Shown: positions 49,590-59,249 of the stretch, piece by piece
Layout of the letters: each line of letters begins with the position of its first letter
Position numbering within the stretch: the first letter of the stretch is position 1
From: Pseudomonadota bacterium
Lineage (GTDB): Bacteria; Pseudomonadota; Alphaproteobacteria; Rhizobiales; Rhizobiaceae
Direction: 5' to 3'
Assembly (NCBI GenBank): GCA_023404095.1
Contig: JAEYDD010000075.1
Span: 62,001-126,000, forward strand
Length of the DNA: 64,000 nt
Notes under the pieces: model-generated
The model's database searches: none
What the model saw: only the letters and a program-made list of their open reading frames with translations
What the model was told of the DNA's origin: nothing
Position numbers and translations under genes: made by a program

Positions 49590-50734
49590 TGGCCGTTCTT
49601 CCCGACGCCCGCGCGCTTCCAGAAGCCTCTCCGCCAAAGGGCTTTCTCTCCCCGACCAACCAGAGGCGTTGGGAGAATTTCAAGGCCAACCGGCGCGGCT
49701 ACTGGTCGCTCTGGATCTTCCTTGCCTTGTTTCTCGTCAGCCTTTGCGCCGAGTTGATCGCCAACGACCGGCCGATCATCGCTTCCTACAAGGGCGAGAT
49801 CCTGTTTCCTGTGCTGGTGAACTACCCCGAGGAAAAGTTCGGCGGCTTTCTTGCCGAGACCGACTACAAGTCGGACTTCATCCGCGACGAGATCGAGGCC
49901 AACGGCTGGATGGTCTGGCCGCCGATCCGCTATTCCTATCGCACCGTCAATTCCAACATCCCCCACTCCGCGCCGACGAAGCCGTTCTGGCTGATGAGCG
50001 AGGAGGAGCGCTGCTCGGGATACCCGAGTGGGGCGGCCGACCGGGGCTGCACGCTCGGCAACATGAACTGGCTCGGCACGGACGATCAGGCGCGCGACGT
50101 GCTGGCCCGCTCCATCTACGGCTTCCGCATCTCGGTCCTGTTCGGACTGGCGCTGACCATCGCGTCCGCCATCGTCGGCGTGTCGGCTGGTGCCGTGCAG
50201 GGTTATTTCGGCGGCTGGACCGATCTTCTGATGCAGCGCTTTATCGAGATCTGGTCGTCGATGCCGGTGCTTTACATCCTTTTGATCATCTCGGCGATCC
50301 TGCCGCCCGGCTTCTGGATCCTGCTGTCGATCATGCTGTTGTTTTCCTGGGTCGGCTTCGTGGGCGTCGTGCGCGCCGAGTTCCTGCGCGCGCGAAACTT
50401 CGAATACGTTCGGGCTGCCCGCGCGCTCGGCGTTGGCAACGGCACGATCATGTTCCGCCATCTGCTGCCGAACGCGATGGTGGCGACGTTGACCTTCCTG
50501 CCATTCATCCTGTCGGGTTCGATCACCACGCTGACCTCGCTCGACTTCCTGGGCTTCGGAATGCCGCCGGGTTCGCCGTCGCTGGGCGAACTGATCGCCC
50601 AGGGCAAGCAGAACCTGCAGGCGCCGTGGCTGGGCCTGACCGCCTTCATCGTCATGTCGCTGATGCTGTCGCTTCTGATCTTCGTCGGCGAAGCGACCCG
50701 CGACGCCTACGACCCGAGAAAGACCTTCCGTTGA
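49589..50734 (+). CDS. yejE: Yej peptide ABC transporter permease
   Basis: 381 residues from the ATG that overlaps the yejB stop. After a cytosolic tail with SPTNQRRWENFKANRRGYW (an OppC-type N-terminus) come six membrane helices, with an extended periplasmic loop (about 60-155). The EAA loop is FEYVRAARALGVGNGTIMFRHLLPN. It forms the membrane channel with YejB. yejF begins 8 bases after its stop. Confidence 0.95.
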   Translation: MAVLPDARALPEASPPKGFLSPTNQRRWENFKANRRGYWSLWIFLALFLVSLCAELIANDRPIIASYKGEILFPVLVNYPEEKFGGFLAETDYKSDFIRDEIEANGWMVWPPIRYSYRTVNSNIPHSAPTKPFWLMSEEERCSGYPSGAADRGCTLGNMNWLGTDDQARDVLARSIYGFRISVLFGLALTIASAIVGVSAGAVQGYFGGWTDLLMQRFIEIWSSMPVLYILLIISAILPPGFWILLSIMLLFSWVGFVGVVRAEFLRARNFEYVRAARALGVGNGTIMFRHLLPNAMVATLTFLPFILSGSITTLTSLDFLGFGMPPGSPSLGELIAQGKQNLQAPWLGLTAFIVMSLMLSLLIFVGEATRDAYDPRKTFR

Positions 50735-50742
50735 GCCCGGCC

Positions 50743-52383
50743 ATGAACGAAAAGAAGAGCGAGCCGATCCTCAAGGTGGAAGACCTCTCGGTCGACTTCC
50801 ATCAGGGCGGAAAGACGTCGATTGCCGTCGACCACGTTTCCTTCGAGATCGGTCGCGGGGAGGTCGTGGCGCTCGTCGGTGAATCCGGTTCGGGAAAGTC
50901 GGTGACGGCCAATTCCATCCTCAGGCTTTTGCCATATCCCTCCGCCAGCCACCCCTCGGGTGCGGTGATGTTCAAGGGGCAAGACCTTTTGAAGGCGCCT
51001 GACGAGAAACTGCGGCAGGTGCGCGGCAACGACATCACCATGATCTTCCAGGAGCCGATGACCTCGCTCAACCCGCTGCACTCGATCGAGCGGCAGATCG
51101 GCGAGATCCTCGAGCTGCACCAGGGGCTGAAGGGCGCTCCGGCCAGGGTGCGCACGCTGGAGCTCCTGAACCAGGTCGGCATACGCGAGCCCGAGAAGCG
51201 GCTTTCCGCCTATCCTCACGAGCTTTCCGGGGGGCAGCGCCAGCGTGTGATGATCGGGATGGCGCTGGCCAACCGCCCAGAGCTCCTGATCGCCGACGAG
51301 CCGACGACGGCACTCGACGTCACGGTCCAGGCGCAGATCCTCGAGCTCCTGAAGAAGCTGAAGGAGGAGCACGGCATGTCCATGCTCTTCATCACCCATG
51401 ACCTCGGCATCGTCCGCAAGTTCGCCGATCGGGTCTGCGTCATGACCAGGGGGAAGATCGTGGAAAGCGGGCCGGTCGAGGCGATCTTCACCCATCCGCA
51501 GCACGACTATACCAGGCACCTGCTCTCGTCCGAGCCGCGCGGCATGCCGCTGCCGGCCGACGACGCCAAACCGGTCGTCATGGAGGCCGAAGACATCAAG
51601 GTCTGGTTCCCGATCAAGGCCGGGTTCATGCGCAAGGTCGTCGATCACGTGAAGGCGGTCGACGGCATCGACCTCAGGCTGCGCGCGGGACACACGCTCG
51701 GCGTCGTCGGCGAATCCGGCTCCGGCAAGACGACGCTCGGTCTGGCGCTGACGCGCCTGATCCCGTCTTCGGGCAGGATAGCCTTTGTCGGCAAGGACAT
51801 CGCCAGTTACTCCTTTCAGGAAATGCGGCCGCTCCGGAACCGGATGCAGATCGTCTTCCAGGATCCCTTCGGATCGCTTTCGCCGCGCATGTCGGTCGCC
51901 GACATCGTCGCCGAAGGGCTGCAGATCCATGAGCCGAAACTTTCCGCTGACGAGCGCGACCGCCGCGTCGCCGCAGCCCTCGAGGAGACGGGTCTCGACG
52001 CCGCCACCCGCTGGCGCTACCCGCACGAGTTTTCCGGCGGCCAGCGCCAGCGCATCGCAATCGCCCGCGCCATGGTGCTGAAGCCGCAGTTCGTGATGCT
52101 GGACGAGCCGACCTCGGCGCTCGACATGAGCGTTCAGGCCCAGGTCGTCGACCTGCTGCGCGACCTGCAGGCCAAACACAATCTCGCCTACCTTTTCATC
52201 AGTCACGATCTCAAGGTTGTTCGCGCGCTCGCCAACGAGATCATCGTCATGCGCGCCGGCAAGGTGGTGGAGCAGGGACTGGCGTCGCGCATCATCGAGG
52301 CGCCGGAAATGCCCTACACGCGGGCGCTGATGGCTGCCGCATTCGATCTTGCCGCGGTCAAGTCGGACGTGGTCCACCAGTAA
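50743..52383 (+). CDS. yejF: Yej peptide ABC transporter, double ATP-binding protein
   Basis: 546 residues with two ABC domains. Domain 1: Walker A GESGSGKSVTAN, signature LSGGQRQRVMIG, Walker B LLIADEPTTALD. Domain 2: Walker A GESGSGKTTLGL, signature FSGGQRQRIAIA, Walker B VMLDEPTSALD. Both keep the oligopeptide_C extension (THPQHDYTRHLLS; APEMPYTRALMAA). One polypeptide energises YejBE. It ends the yej operon; the ghrA-like gene starts 28 bases later. Confidence 0.96.
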   Translation: MNEKKSEPILKVEDLSVDFHQGGKTSIAVDHVSFEIGRGEVVALVGESGSGKSVTANSILRLLPYPSASHPSGAVMFKGQDLLKAPDEKLRQVRGNDITMIFQEPMTSLNPLHSIERQIGEILELHQGLKGAPARVRTLELLNQVGIREPEKRLSAYPHELSGGQRQRVMIGMALANRPELLIADEPTTALDVTVQAQILELLKKLKEEHGMSMLFITHDLGIVRKFADRVCVMTRGKIVESGPVEAIFTHPQHDYTRHLLSSEPRGMPLPADDAKPVVMEAEDIKVWFPIKAGFMRKVVDHVKAVDGIDLRLRAGHTLGVVGESGSGKTTLGLALTRLIPSSGRIAFVGKDIASYSFQEMRPLRNRMQIVFQDPFGSLSPRMSVADIVAEGLQIHEPKLSADERDRRVAAALEETGLDAATRWRYPHEFSGGQRQRIAIARAMVLKPQFVMLDEPTSALDMSVQAQVVDLLRDLQAKHNLAYLFISHDLKVVRALANEIIVMRAGKVVEQGLASRIIEAPEMPYTRALMAAAFDLAAVKSDVVHQ

Positions 52384-52411
52384 GTCCTTTCCAGTTTCGC
52401 TTAGGTTCGCC

Positions 52412-53371
52412 ATGTCACAGAAAAGCCCCGTCATCATCGACCTGAAATTCGACCGCGAGCAGGTCGCATCGGCACTGAAGGGTGCCTTCCCCGGCCGTGA
52501 GGTGATCGATCTCGGATTGCCCGCCAACAGGTCACGCGACCTTTCGGAAGCCGGCTATGCGGTGGTCTGGAAGCCGTCGCCCGACCTGTTCTCAAGGGCG
52601 CGAGGCCTGGAGGCGATCTTTTCGGGTGGTGCCGGCGTGGACCACCTGCTGACGGTTCCCGGCCTGCCGGACATTCCTCTCGTTCGCTTCGTCGATCCGA
52701 CTCTGACGAACCGCATGAGCGAATGGGTGGTCCTGCAGTGCCTGCTGCACCTGCGGCAGTTCAAGGCCTATGAGGCGCAGAGCGAAAAGCGGGTCTGGCA
52801 CGAACTTGACCAGCCCGAGGCCGCCGACGTGACGGTCGGCATCATGGGAATGGGCGTACTCGGCATGGATGCGGCGAGGAAGCTTAAGACGATGGGCTTC
52901 GACGTCATCGGCTGGTCGCGCCGGAAGAAGGTCGTCGATGGCGTGGAGACGTTCGACGCTGCCGGACAAGACGCGTTTCTCGCCCGCACCGATATCCTCG
53001 TCGGCCTGCTGCCGCTGACCGAAGACACCCGCGGCATCTTCAATGCGGCGCTCTTTTCCAAGCTGCGTCGGAAAGGGCCGCTGGGCGGACCGTTCTTCGT
53101 GAATGCCGGCCGCGGCGGCAGCCAGGTCGAGGCCGATATCCTGGCCGCGCTGGATGCCGGCACGCTTGCGGGTGCGTCGCTCGACGTTTTCGAAACCGAG
53201 CCCCTGCCGCTTCAGAGCCGGCTATGGAACCATGCCAAGGTGTTCGTCACCCCGCATGCAGCCGCAGCATCCGATGTCAGGGCGCTCTTTGCCCATGTGG
53301 AGCAGCAGATCGCCCGTCATGAGAGCGGCGAGCCGCTTCAGCATCTTGTCGATCGGTCGAGCGGCTATTGA
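52412..53371 (+). CDS. ghrA: Glyoxylate/hydroxypyruvate reductase A-like
   Basis: 319 residues from MSQKSPVII; a longer frame start overlaps yejF and is unconserved. NAD(P)-binding region VTVGIMGMGVLGMDAARKLKTM, catalytic Arg in NAGRGGSQVE, Glu in DVFETEPLP and His in VTPHAAAAS. It resembles GhrA, which reduces glyoxylate and hydroxypyruvate with NADPH. It is a second enzyme of this superfamily in the window, distinct from the gene at 28031. It may be read through from yejF. Confidence 0.88.
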   Translation: MSQKSPVIIDLKFDREQVASALKGAFPGREVIDLGLPANRSRDLSEAGYAVVWKPSPDLFSRARGLEAIFSGGAGVDHLLTVPGLPDIPLVRFVDPTLTNRMSEWVVLQCLLHLRQFKAYEAQSEKRVWHELDQPEAADVTVGIMGMGVLGMDAARKLKTMGFDVIGWSRRKKVVDGVETFDAAGQDAFLARTDILVGLLPLTEDTRGIFNAALFSKLRRKGPLGGPFFVNAGRGGSQVEADILAALDAGTLAGASLDVFETEPLPLQSRLWNHAKVFVTPHAAAASDVRALFAHVEQQIARHESGEPLQHLVDRSSGY

Positions 53372-53399
53372 GCCTTTCGCTCGCGGGGTCTGCGCGCTG

Positions 53400-54257
53400 T
53401 TACGGCCGGCGATAGCCCGTCGGCTGCTGATAGAGCCAGCCGATCCGCTCGATGGCGCCATCCAGCGGCTCGCGCGCCACGCTCATCGTATTGCCGTTCG
53501 CGTGGACGATCGTCTCCTCGTCTTCCATGATCGCCACGTGTCCCTTCCAGAACACGAGGTCGCCGCGCCGAAGTTCCGACCGGTCGATCGTCGCGCCGAG
53601 GTCGCTCGCCTGCATGTCTGAATCACGTGGCGCCTGCCGCCCGGCCATCATCATGGAAATCTGCACGAGCGCCGAACAATCGATCCCGAAGCCGCTGCGT
53701 CCGCCCCAGAGATAGGGTGTTTCCAGGAAGCGCAGGGCGATCGACACGTAGTCGTCGGTGATCGGCCGGCCGGCCGGCGCACAATGGGAGGCGACCACCG
53801 ACTGGCCGTCCGCAAGCGTCAGATAGTGTGTGCCGTGCGTCTCGGTCTCGCCCGTAACGGTCAACCGGCTGCCGATGGAGAGCGCAAATGCCGCAGGCGT
53901 GCGCAGGTCCGCACCTGTATAGGCGAAAGTCCGCGGCGCAGTGACAATGTGAGTGGCGGGCGCCCCGGCCTCTGAGATATCCGTCTCGGGGACATAGCCG
54001 ACGTAGCCGTCAAAATCGGCCTTCACCCATGCCCAGCCATCCGCGCGGTCCAGCACCCTCAGCGTCTCGCCGAAAAGAAGCTCGGAATCGATGCCTGCCG
54101 CCACGTCCGGCCGCGGCCGCAGGGCGACGACGGGCGCCGAAACACTCGCCGCGGTTCCGGCCACGTAGCGCGGCGCCTCGACAATGCCACGCAACGCGTC
54201 CTCTGCGAGATCACTGCGATAGGCGTTCAGGCGCCGGTCTGGAAGGGTGTTCATCAT
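53400..54257 (-). CDS. NlpC/P60 family cell-wall hydrolase with SH3 domains
   Basis: 285 residues with no signal peptide. SH3-like regions are about 35-95 (RVLDRADGWAWVKADFDGYVGYV) and about 105-160. The C-terminal NlpC/P60 papain-like domain has C194 in GIDCSALVQ, H240 in FWKGHVAIM and H252 in TIVHANGN. It should cleave the peptide stem of peptidoglycan (gamma-D-Glu-DAP) and probably works on recycled muropeptides if it stays in the cytosol. It lies 4 bases after the MarR-like gene, with an aminopeptidase gene further upstream. Confidence 0.92.
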   Translation of the reverse strand: MMNTLPDRRLNAYRSDLAEDALRGIVEAPRYVAGTAASVSAPVVALRPRPDVAAGIDSELLFGETLRVLDRADGWAWVKADFDGYVGYVPETDISEAGAPATHIVTAPRTFAYTGADLRTPAAFALSIGSRLTVTGETETHGTHYLTLADGQSVVASHCAPAGRPITDDYVSIALRFLETPYLWGGRSGFGIDCSALVQISMMMAGRQAPRDSDMQASDLGATIDRSELRRGDLVFWKGHVAIMEDEETIVHANGNTMSVAREPLDGAIERIGWLYQQPTGYRRP

Positions 54258-54261
54258 GGCC

Positions 54262-54612
54262 TCATGGCTTCAGGGCACGGCCCTGGTCGATGATCAGGTC
54301 GCACAACTTCTCAAGATAGAGCGACCCGTCCACGGTGCGCTTGATGACGACGTTGCGGCGGTCGCGTTCGTCACGTTCGCGCGTCACCAAACCCATGCCG
54401 CCCATCGTGTCCAGCGCACGCGTGATGACGGGCTTGGTGACGCCGAGCTTGGCGGCCAGCCCGCGAACGGTATGCGGTGGCGGCACGAGATAGATCTCCA
54501 GCAGGATCGCCATCTGCCTCAGTGTCAGGTCGCGTCCGTCCAGCTTGACCTGACCGGAAGAGACCGCATGCCAGAGGCCGAGCGCCTGTGAGGCGGAGAG
54601 TTCCAGTGGCAA
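54262..54612 (-). CDS. MarR-like winged-helix regulator
   Basis: 116 residues, shorter than full MarR proteins because the N-terminal dimer helices are reduced. Winged helix: LTLRQMAILLEIYL, HTVRGLAAKLGVTKPVITRALDTM, wing MGLVTRERDERDRRNVVIKRT. It sits between a leucyl aminopeptidase gene (118 bases upstream) and the NlpC/P60 gene (4 bases downstream), all in the same direction, so it may control one or both. The ligand is unknown. Confidence 0.85.
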   Translation of the reverse strand: MPLELSASQALGLWHAVSSGQVKLDGRDLTLRQMAILLEIYLVPPPHTVRGLAAKLGVTKPVITRALDTMGGMGLVTRERDERDRRNVVIKRTVDGSLYLEKLCDLIIDQGRALKP

Positions 54613-54730
54613 GGTGTTTCCCGATCGATCGACGCAGACTTCGTTACGCTACCGTATCGGTGAGGATTTGCAAAGCACGCGAGGCCCCGCGATACGGGGC
54701 ATCGCGTTCATTGTGCCGAAGGCGATTTAT

Positions 54731-56122
54731 TTAGCCGGCTGTCATTCGCAGGTGGTGGTAGAGCGCGCGGATAGCCTGCGCTTCGCCGCCGACCGGCGAA
54801 TGCGGCCGTTCGGTCGGTGCCCAGCCGTAGATGTCGAAATGCGCCCAGCTCTTGGTACGGGTGACGAAGCGCTTGAGGAACAGGGCCGCGGTGATGGCGC
54901 CTGCCATGCCGCCCGCCGGCGCGTTCGTCAGGTCTGCGATTCGCGCGGATACGTCCTTGTCGTAGCCCATGTAGAGCGGCATACGCCACAGCGGATCGTC
55001 CACGAAGAGGCTGGCCTCGGCGAGGTCTGCGGCCAGATCTCCGTCATCGGTGAAGAAGGGCGGCAGATCCGGACCGAGCGCCACGCGGGCGGCTCCCGTC
55101 AGGGTTGCCATGTCGATCAGAAGGTCCGGTTCGTCCTCGTCGGCGAGTGCGAGCGCGTCGGCAAGGATCAGCCGGCCCTCGGCGTCGGTGTTGTCGATCT
55201 GCACCGTCAGTCCCTTGCGGCTGCGATAGATGTCGCCCGGCCGGAAGGCATTCGCCGAGATCGAGTTTTCGACTGCCGGAACCAGCACGCGCAGGTCGAT
55301 CTTCAGCTTGGCGTCCATGATCATCAGCGCCAGACCCATGACGTTTGCCGCCCCGCCCAGATCCTTCTTCATCAGCAGCATCGACGATGCCGGCTTGATG
55401 TCGAGCCCGCCCGTATCGAAGCAGACGCCCTTGCCCACAAGCGTGACCTTGCGATGGCCTTTCTTGCCCCAGCGCATCTCGAGCAGCCGTGGGGCTTCCG
55501 CCGAAGCCCTGCCGACGGTGTGGATCAGCGGGAAGTTCTCCTTGAGGAGATCGTCGCCCTTTATCACCGAGACCTTGGCCTTGTAGTGCTCGCCGAGCGC
55601 CCGGAAGACCTCTTCCAGCGCTTCCGGCCCCATGTCGTTGGTCGGGGTGTTGATGAGGTCGCGCGCCAGGAACACCCCGGCAAGCTGACGCCTGATGTCG
55701 GCCGCATCCGCATCGCTGGGGATCAACAGCGTCGGCGCGTCCTTGGTCGCGCCGCGATAGCGCTCGAACCGGTAGCTGCCGAGACCATAGCCGAGGGAAA
55801 GCCGGTTTGCCGTCAACGGTGCGGTCTCGATATGCCAGTCTCCGGCCGGAAGCGTCCGCGCCAGCTTGCCCGTCAGGAAGGGTGCCTCGGAGGGCGTCTT
55901 GCCGAGGCCGAACAGCGCGCCGCCCAGATGACCGTCCTCGGTGGGAATGAGGAGGAGCGAACCGGATTCGGCCCTGAACCCCGCCTTTTTCGCCCAGTCC
56001 AGCGCGATCGGGTCGATCGTTCCCGTCTCGATATGGGCAGGGGTGATCGCGAAGATCGGAAGCGTCTTGCCGCCGCGCGTGTTGAAGGGGGAAGAGCGTT
56101 CGATGAACTGGTACGGGGCCAT
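54731..56122 (-). CDS. Leucyl aminopeptidase family (M17) protein
   Basis: 463 residues. The M17 catalytic domain has the metal ligands and catalytic Lys in VGKGVCFDTGGLDIKP (about 229-244), MKKDLGGAA, and the signature NTDAEGRLILADAL (311-324). It should be a cytosolic hexameric, dinuclear-metal aminopeptidase that trims N-terminal residues from short peptides. With the downstream NlpC/P60 enzyme it could process cell-wall peptides. It is divergent from the TadD-like gene. Confidence 0.94.
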   Translation of the reverse strand: MAPYQFIERSSPFNTRGGKTLPIFAITPAHIETGTIDPIALDWAKKAGFRAESGSLLLIPTEDGHLGGALFGLGKTPSEAPFLTGKLARTLPAGDWHIETAPLTANRLSLGYGLGSYRFERYRGATKDAPTLLIPSDADAADIRRQLAGVFLARDLINTPTNDMGPEALEEVFRALGEHYKAKVSVIKGDDLLKENFPLIHTVGRASAEAPRLLEMRWGKKGHRKVTLVGKGVCFDTGGLDIKPASSMLLMKKDLGGAANVMGLALMIMDAKLKIDLRVLVPAVENSISANAFRPGDIYRSRKGLTVQIDNTDAEGRLILADALALADEDEPDLLIDMATLTGAARVALGPDLPPFFTDDGDLAADLAEASLFVDDPLWRMPLYMGYDKDVSARIADLTNAPAGGMAGAITAALFLKRFVTRTKSWAHFDIYGWAPTERPHSPVGGEAQAIRALYHHLRMTAG

Positions 56123-56256
56123 GGGGCAGAGCCTTTGCGGTAGGTCCGGGAATCGGCGAATTAACGTTCTGTTAGGGTTAACAGAATATTGCTGGAGTGA
56201 GGATTGCGGCGTGATTCTTTCCCTTCGCGCTGCAGGAGACGCTCTGGGGATCTTTC

Positions 56257-57075
56257 ATGCTTTGCTTCGTCAACGCAAAAACGTCTTGCCGAAAATTCGT
56301 CCTTTTGACGGCCACTGCCCTGGTCACGGTCACCCTTGCGGGGTGCTCGACCGGCACAAGCAAGATGACGACCGGCTCTATTCCGAAAATGTCGAAGCCG
56401 ATCACGGAGATGAATGCCAGCGAATTGAGCCGGGCGGCGGAGAGTGTCGGAAAGGCCTATGAGAAGAATCCGAAAGACCGTCAGGCCGGTTTGAACTACG
56501 CGAACCTCCTTCGCATGACCGGCAGGAACGACCAGGCGCTCGCCGTCATGCAGCAGGTGGCGATCTTCCATTCGTCCGACCGCGAAGTGCTGGCAGCTTA
56601 CGGAAAGTCGCAGGCGGCGGCGGGTCAACTCCAGCAGGCGCTCGGCACGATCCAACGCGCCCAGACGCCGGACCGGCCGGACTGGCGGCTGAAGTCGGCC
56701 GAAGGGGCAATCCTCGACCAGCTGGGCCGCTCCGAAGAGGCGCGCGGGCGCTACCGCGAAGCGCTCGACCTGAAGCCGAACGAACCGTCCGTCATGTCCA
56801 ATCTCGGCATGTCCTATCTTCTCGCCCGCGACCTTCGCACGGCCGAAACCTATCTGCGTTCGGCCACGCAGCAGCCAGGCGCCGATTCCAGCGTCCGGCA
56901 GAACCTCGCGCTTGCCATCGGTCTGCAGGGGCGCTTCGCCGAGGCGGAACAGATCGCGCGCCAGGAACTGAGCGCCGAACAGGCCGAGGCAAACGTCGCC
57001 TACCTTCGCAGCATGCTTTCCCAGCAGAACTCGTGGAAGCAACTCGCCAAGAACGACGACAACAACACCAACTGA
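56257..57075 (+). CDS. tadD: TPR lipoprotein, TadD-like pilus assembly factor
   Basis: 272 residues. A lipoprotein signal ends in the lipobox LAGC (Cys about 30), followed by a Ser/Thr-rich linker and about four tetratricopeptide repeats (about 60-230; LNYANLLRMTGRNDQALAV, LDQLGRSEEARGRYREAL, LGMSYLLARDLRTAETYL). TadD is an outer-membrane-associated lipoprotein needed for Tad pilus assembly. Here it stands on the opposite strand, convergent with tadC, so it needs its own promoter. Confidence 0.88.
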   Translation: MLCFVNAKTSCRKFVLLTATALVTVTLAGCSTGTSKMTTGSIPKMSKPITEMNASELSRAAESVGKAYEKNPKDRQAGLNYANLLRMTGRNDQALAVMQQVAIFHSSDREVLAAYGKSQAAAGQLQQALGTIQRAQTPDRPDWRLKSAEGAILDQLGRSEEARGRYREALDLKPNEPSVMSNLGMSYLLARDLRTAETYLRSATQQPGADSSVRQNLALAIGLQGRFAEAEQIARQELSAEQAEANVAYLRSMLSQQNSWKQLAKNDDNNTN

Positions 57076-57183
57076 ACTGAGATTGCCGCCGCCTGCGCCG
57101 ACGCTCGCCTGTCCTTGATCGGGGCTGGCGGCGTCGCGACGCTTTTGCTGGCCTCGGGCGAACGCTCTTCAGTCCGGAATCGT

Positions 57184-57208
57184 CGCCCCCGGCCCTTCTT
57201 CGGGGGCG
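57184..57208. terminator. GC-rich hairpin between convergent tadD and tadC
   Basis: 8-bp arms cgcccccg (57184-57191) / cgggggcg (57201-57208), 9-base loop, in the 159-base convergent gap. There is no T-tract, so the terminator call is moderate. Confidence 0.45.
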
Positions 57209-57234
57209 GGGCACGGCCGTTGCTTGGCCGGCGG

Positions 57235-58218
57235 TCAGAAGTTGTCGGCGACCTGAATGCCGGCAGGGCCGAGAATGACTGCGATCAGCACCGGCAGGAA
57301 GAATACGATCATCGGCACCGTCAGCTTGGGTGGCAGCGCGGCGGCCTTCTTCTCGGCCTCGTTCATGCGCGTGTCACGGCTTTCCTGCGCGAGCACGCGC
57401 AGCGCCTGCGCGATCGGCGTGCCATAGCGTTCGGCCTGGATGAGCGCTTGCATGACGGCCTTGACGATGTCGAGGCCGGTACGTGTGCCGAGGTTTTCAT
57501 AGGCGACGCGACGGTCCTGCAGGAACGAAAGTTCCGCGGTCGTCAGGACCAGTTCCTCAGCCAGCTCCGGCGAGGCCATGGCGATTTCGTCCGCCACGCG
57601 CCGCAACGCCACCTCCATCGATACGCCCGATTCGACACAGATGAGCAGCAGGTCGAGCGCGTCCGGCCATGCCCGCTTGATCGAGAGCTGACGCTTGCTG
57701 ACGCGGTTCGAGATGTAGATGTTGGGTGCGTAGAAGCCGAGATAGGCTGCGCCTATCGAGGCGAAGATCCGGACGCTCATCGGCTTGTCGCCGAGATAGC
57801 CGAGATAGAAGATATAGAAGGCGCCGACCGCGAAGAAGATGAACGGCAGGACGAAACGGGCGAACAGGAAGATGTTGAGCGCGTTCTGCGAGCGGTAGCC
57901 GGCCTGGCGCAGCCGGTTGACCGTGCCCGTGTCCACCAGTGCCTGACGCAGGTTCAGCTTTTCCACGACCTGCCGCACCGAGCCGTTCTGTTGAGCGCGC
58001 AGCGAACCCTTGCTCTGGCTGCCTTCGGAGTTCAGCCGCGCCCGTTCCCGTGCGCGGATCTGGTCACGCTCCAGCGCCACCGACTTCATCCGCTTGTCGA
58101 GGTCGCCGCGCTCGAAATAAGGTGCGGCGAGCGAATAGAAGGTGGCGAGCACCGCGAGTGCGACGAAGACCGGCAAGAGCAGGTCAGGATTGGTGAGGGT
58201 CGCTGCCAGATCCTTCAT
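57235..58218 (-). CDS. tadC: Tad pilus inner-membrane protein TadC (GspF family)
   Basis: 327 residues with a T2SS_F domain (about 160-290: AWPDALDLLLICVESGVSMEVALRRV; ERYGTPIAQALRVLAQESR) and membrane helices near the N-terminus, in the middle and at the C-terminus. With TadB it forms the inner-membrane platform. It is the last gene of the operon in this direction, 9 bases after tadB. Confidence 0.94.
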   Translation of the reverse strand: MKDLAATLTNPDLLLPVFVALAVLATFYSLAAPYFERGDLDKRMKSVALERDQIRARERARLNSEGSQSKGSLRAQQNGSVRQVVEKLNLRQALVDTGTVNRLRQAGYRSQNALNIFLFARFVLPFIFFAVGAFYIFYLGYLGDKPMSVRIFASIGAAYLGFYAPNIYISNRVSKRQLSIKRAWPDALDLLLICVESGVSMEVALRRVADEIAMASPELAEELVLTTAELSFLQDRRVAYENLGTRTGLDIVKAVMQALIQAERYGTPIAQALRVLAQESRDTRMNEAEKKAAALPPKLTVPMIVFFLPVLIAVILGPAGIQVADNF

Positions 58219-58227
58219 CGCTTTTCC

Positions 58228-59238
58228 TCAGATGTCGAAATTGATCATGTTGCGCATCATCAGAATGCCGATCGACATCCAGACCGCGGAGCATCCGAGG
58301 ATCAGGTGGCCGCGCGAATCGGTGAAGAGGATCATCATGTATTCGGGCGTCGTCAGGTAGACGAGCAGCATGACGATCAGGGGCAGGGCACCGATGATCG
58401 CCGCAGACGCCTTCGCCTCCATCGACATGGCCGAGACCTTGGCCCTCATCTTCCGCCGTTCGCGAAGGACTTTCGACAGGTTGCTCAGCGCCTCCGACAG
58501 GTTTCCGCCGGCCTGGCTCTGGATGGCGATGACGATCGAGAAGAAGTTGACTTCCTGAAGCGGGATGTGGGTGAACATGCGTGCGCAGGCCTCGGGGATG
58601 CTGAGGCCCATCTGCTGGGATTCGACGACGCGACGGAACTCGGATTTCACCGGATCCTGTCCTTCGGCCGCAATAAGTCGGAGAGCGTCCGTCAGCGGCA
58701 GGCCCGATTTGATCGAGCGCACCATCACGTCCAGGGAGTTGGGAAACTCTTCGAGAAACTTGTTCATGCGCCGCTTGACGATGAAGTTGAGGACCCAGCG
58801 CGGCACACCCAGGCCCGTGATGACGAACAGGCCTGCGGAGATGACCGGCGGCGCGCCGGCAACGAGCGAGGCGAACGCCATGAACAAGCCGAAGGCCAGG
58901 CCGATCAGAATGAATTGCGTCGGCGTCAGGCCGAGGCCCGCCTGCGACAGCTTTGCCTTAAGCGTCGGCGCTGCCTTCTTGTGGCGCTCCTGCTGCTTCT
59001 TCTCCAGGTCTTTGAGCGAGTCCTGTACCGACTTGCGGCGCTTGGACATTTCCTGCATGCGCTCGCGGGCAGCCCGAACCTTGTTCTGGTCGGTTTCGGC
59101 GGACTTGACCCGGTTGACCCGGCTCTCGGCCTTCTTCTCCGTCTCGATCCGCGAGAACAGCAGGCCATAGCCGAGCGCGCCGGCGGCCAGGGCCGCCAGG
59201 GCGACGATCGCGAGGATGGTGGGATCAAGTCCGAACAT
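58228..59238 (-). CDS. tadB: Tad pilus inner-membrane protein TadB (GspF family)
   Basis: 336 residues with an N-terminal helix, a charged coiled-coil stretch (about 35-85, Lys/Arg/Glu-rich), further helices, and the T2SS_F domain (about 160-290: EFPNSLDVMVRSIKSGLPLTDAL; SQAGGNLSEALSNLSKVLRER). It partners TadC and the CpaF ATPase. It starts 11 bases after the cpaF stop. Confidence 0.94.
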   Translation of the reverse strand: MFGLDPTILAIVALAALAAGALGYGLLFSRIETEKKAESRVNRVKSAETDQNKVRAARERMQEMSKRRKSVQDSLKDLEKKQQERHKKAAPTLKAKLSQAGLGLTPTQFILIGLAFGLFMAFASLVAGAPPVISAGLFVITGLGVPRWVLNFIVKRRMNKFLEEFPNSLDVMVRSIKSGLPLTDALRLIAAEGQDPVKSEFRRVVESQQMGLSIPEACARMFTHIPLQEVNFFSIVIAIQSQAGGNLSEALSNLSKVLRERRKMRAKVSAMSMEAKASAAIIGALPLIVMLLVYLTTPEYMMILFTDSRGHLILGCSAVWMSIGILMMRNMINFDI

Positions 59239-59249
59239 CTGCCCCTCGG

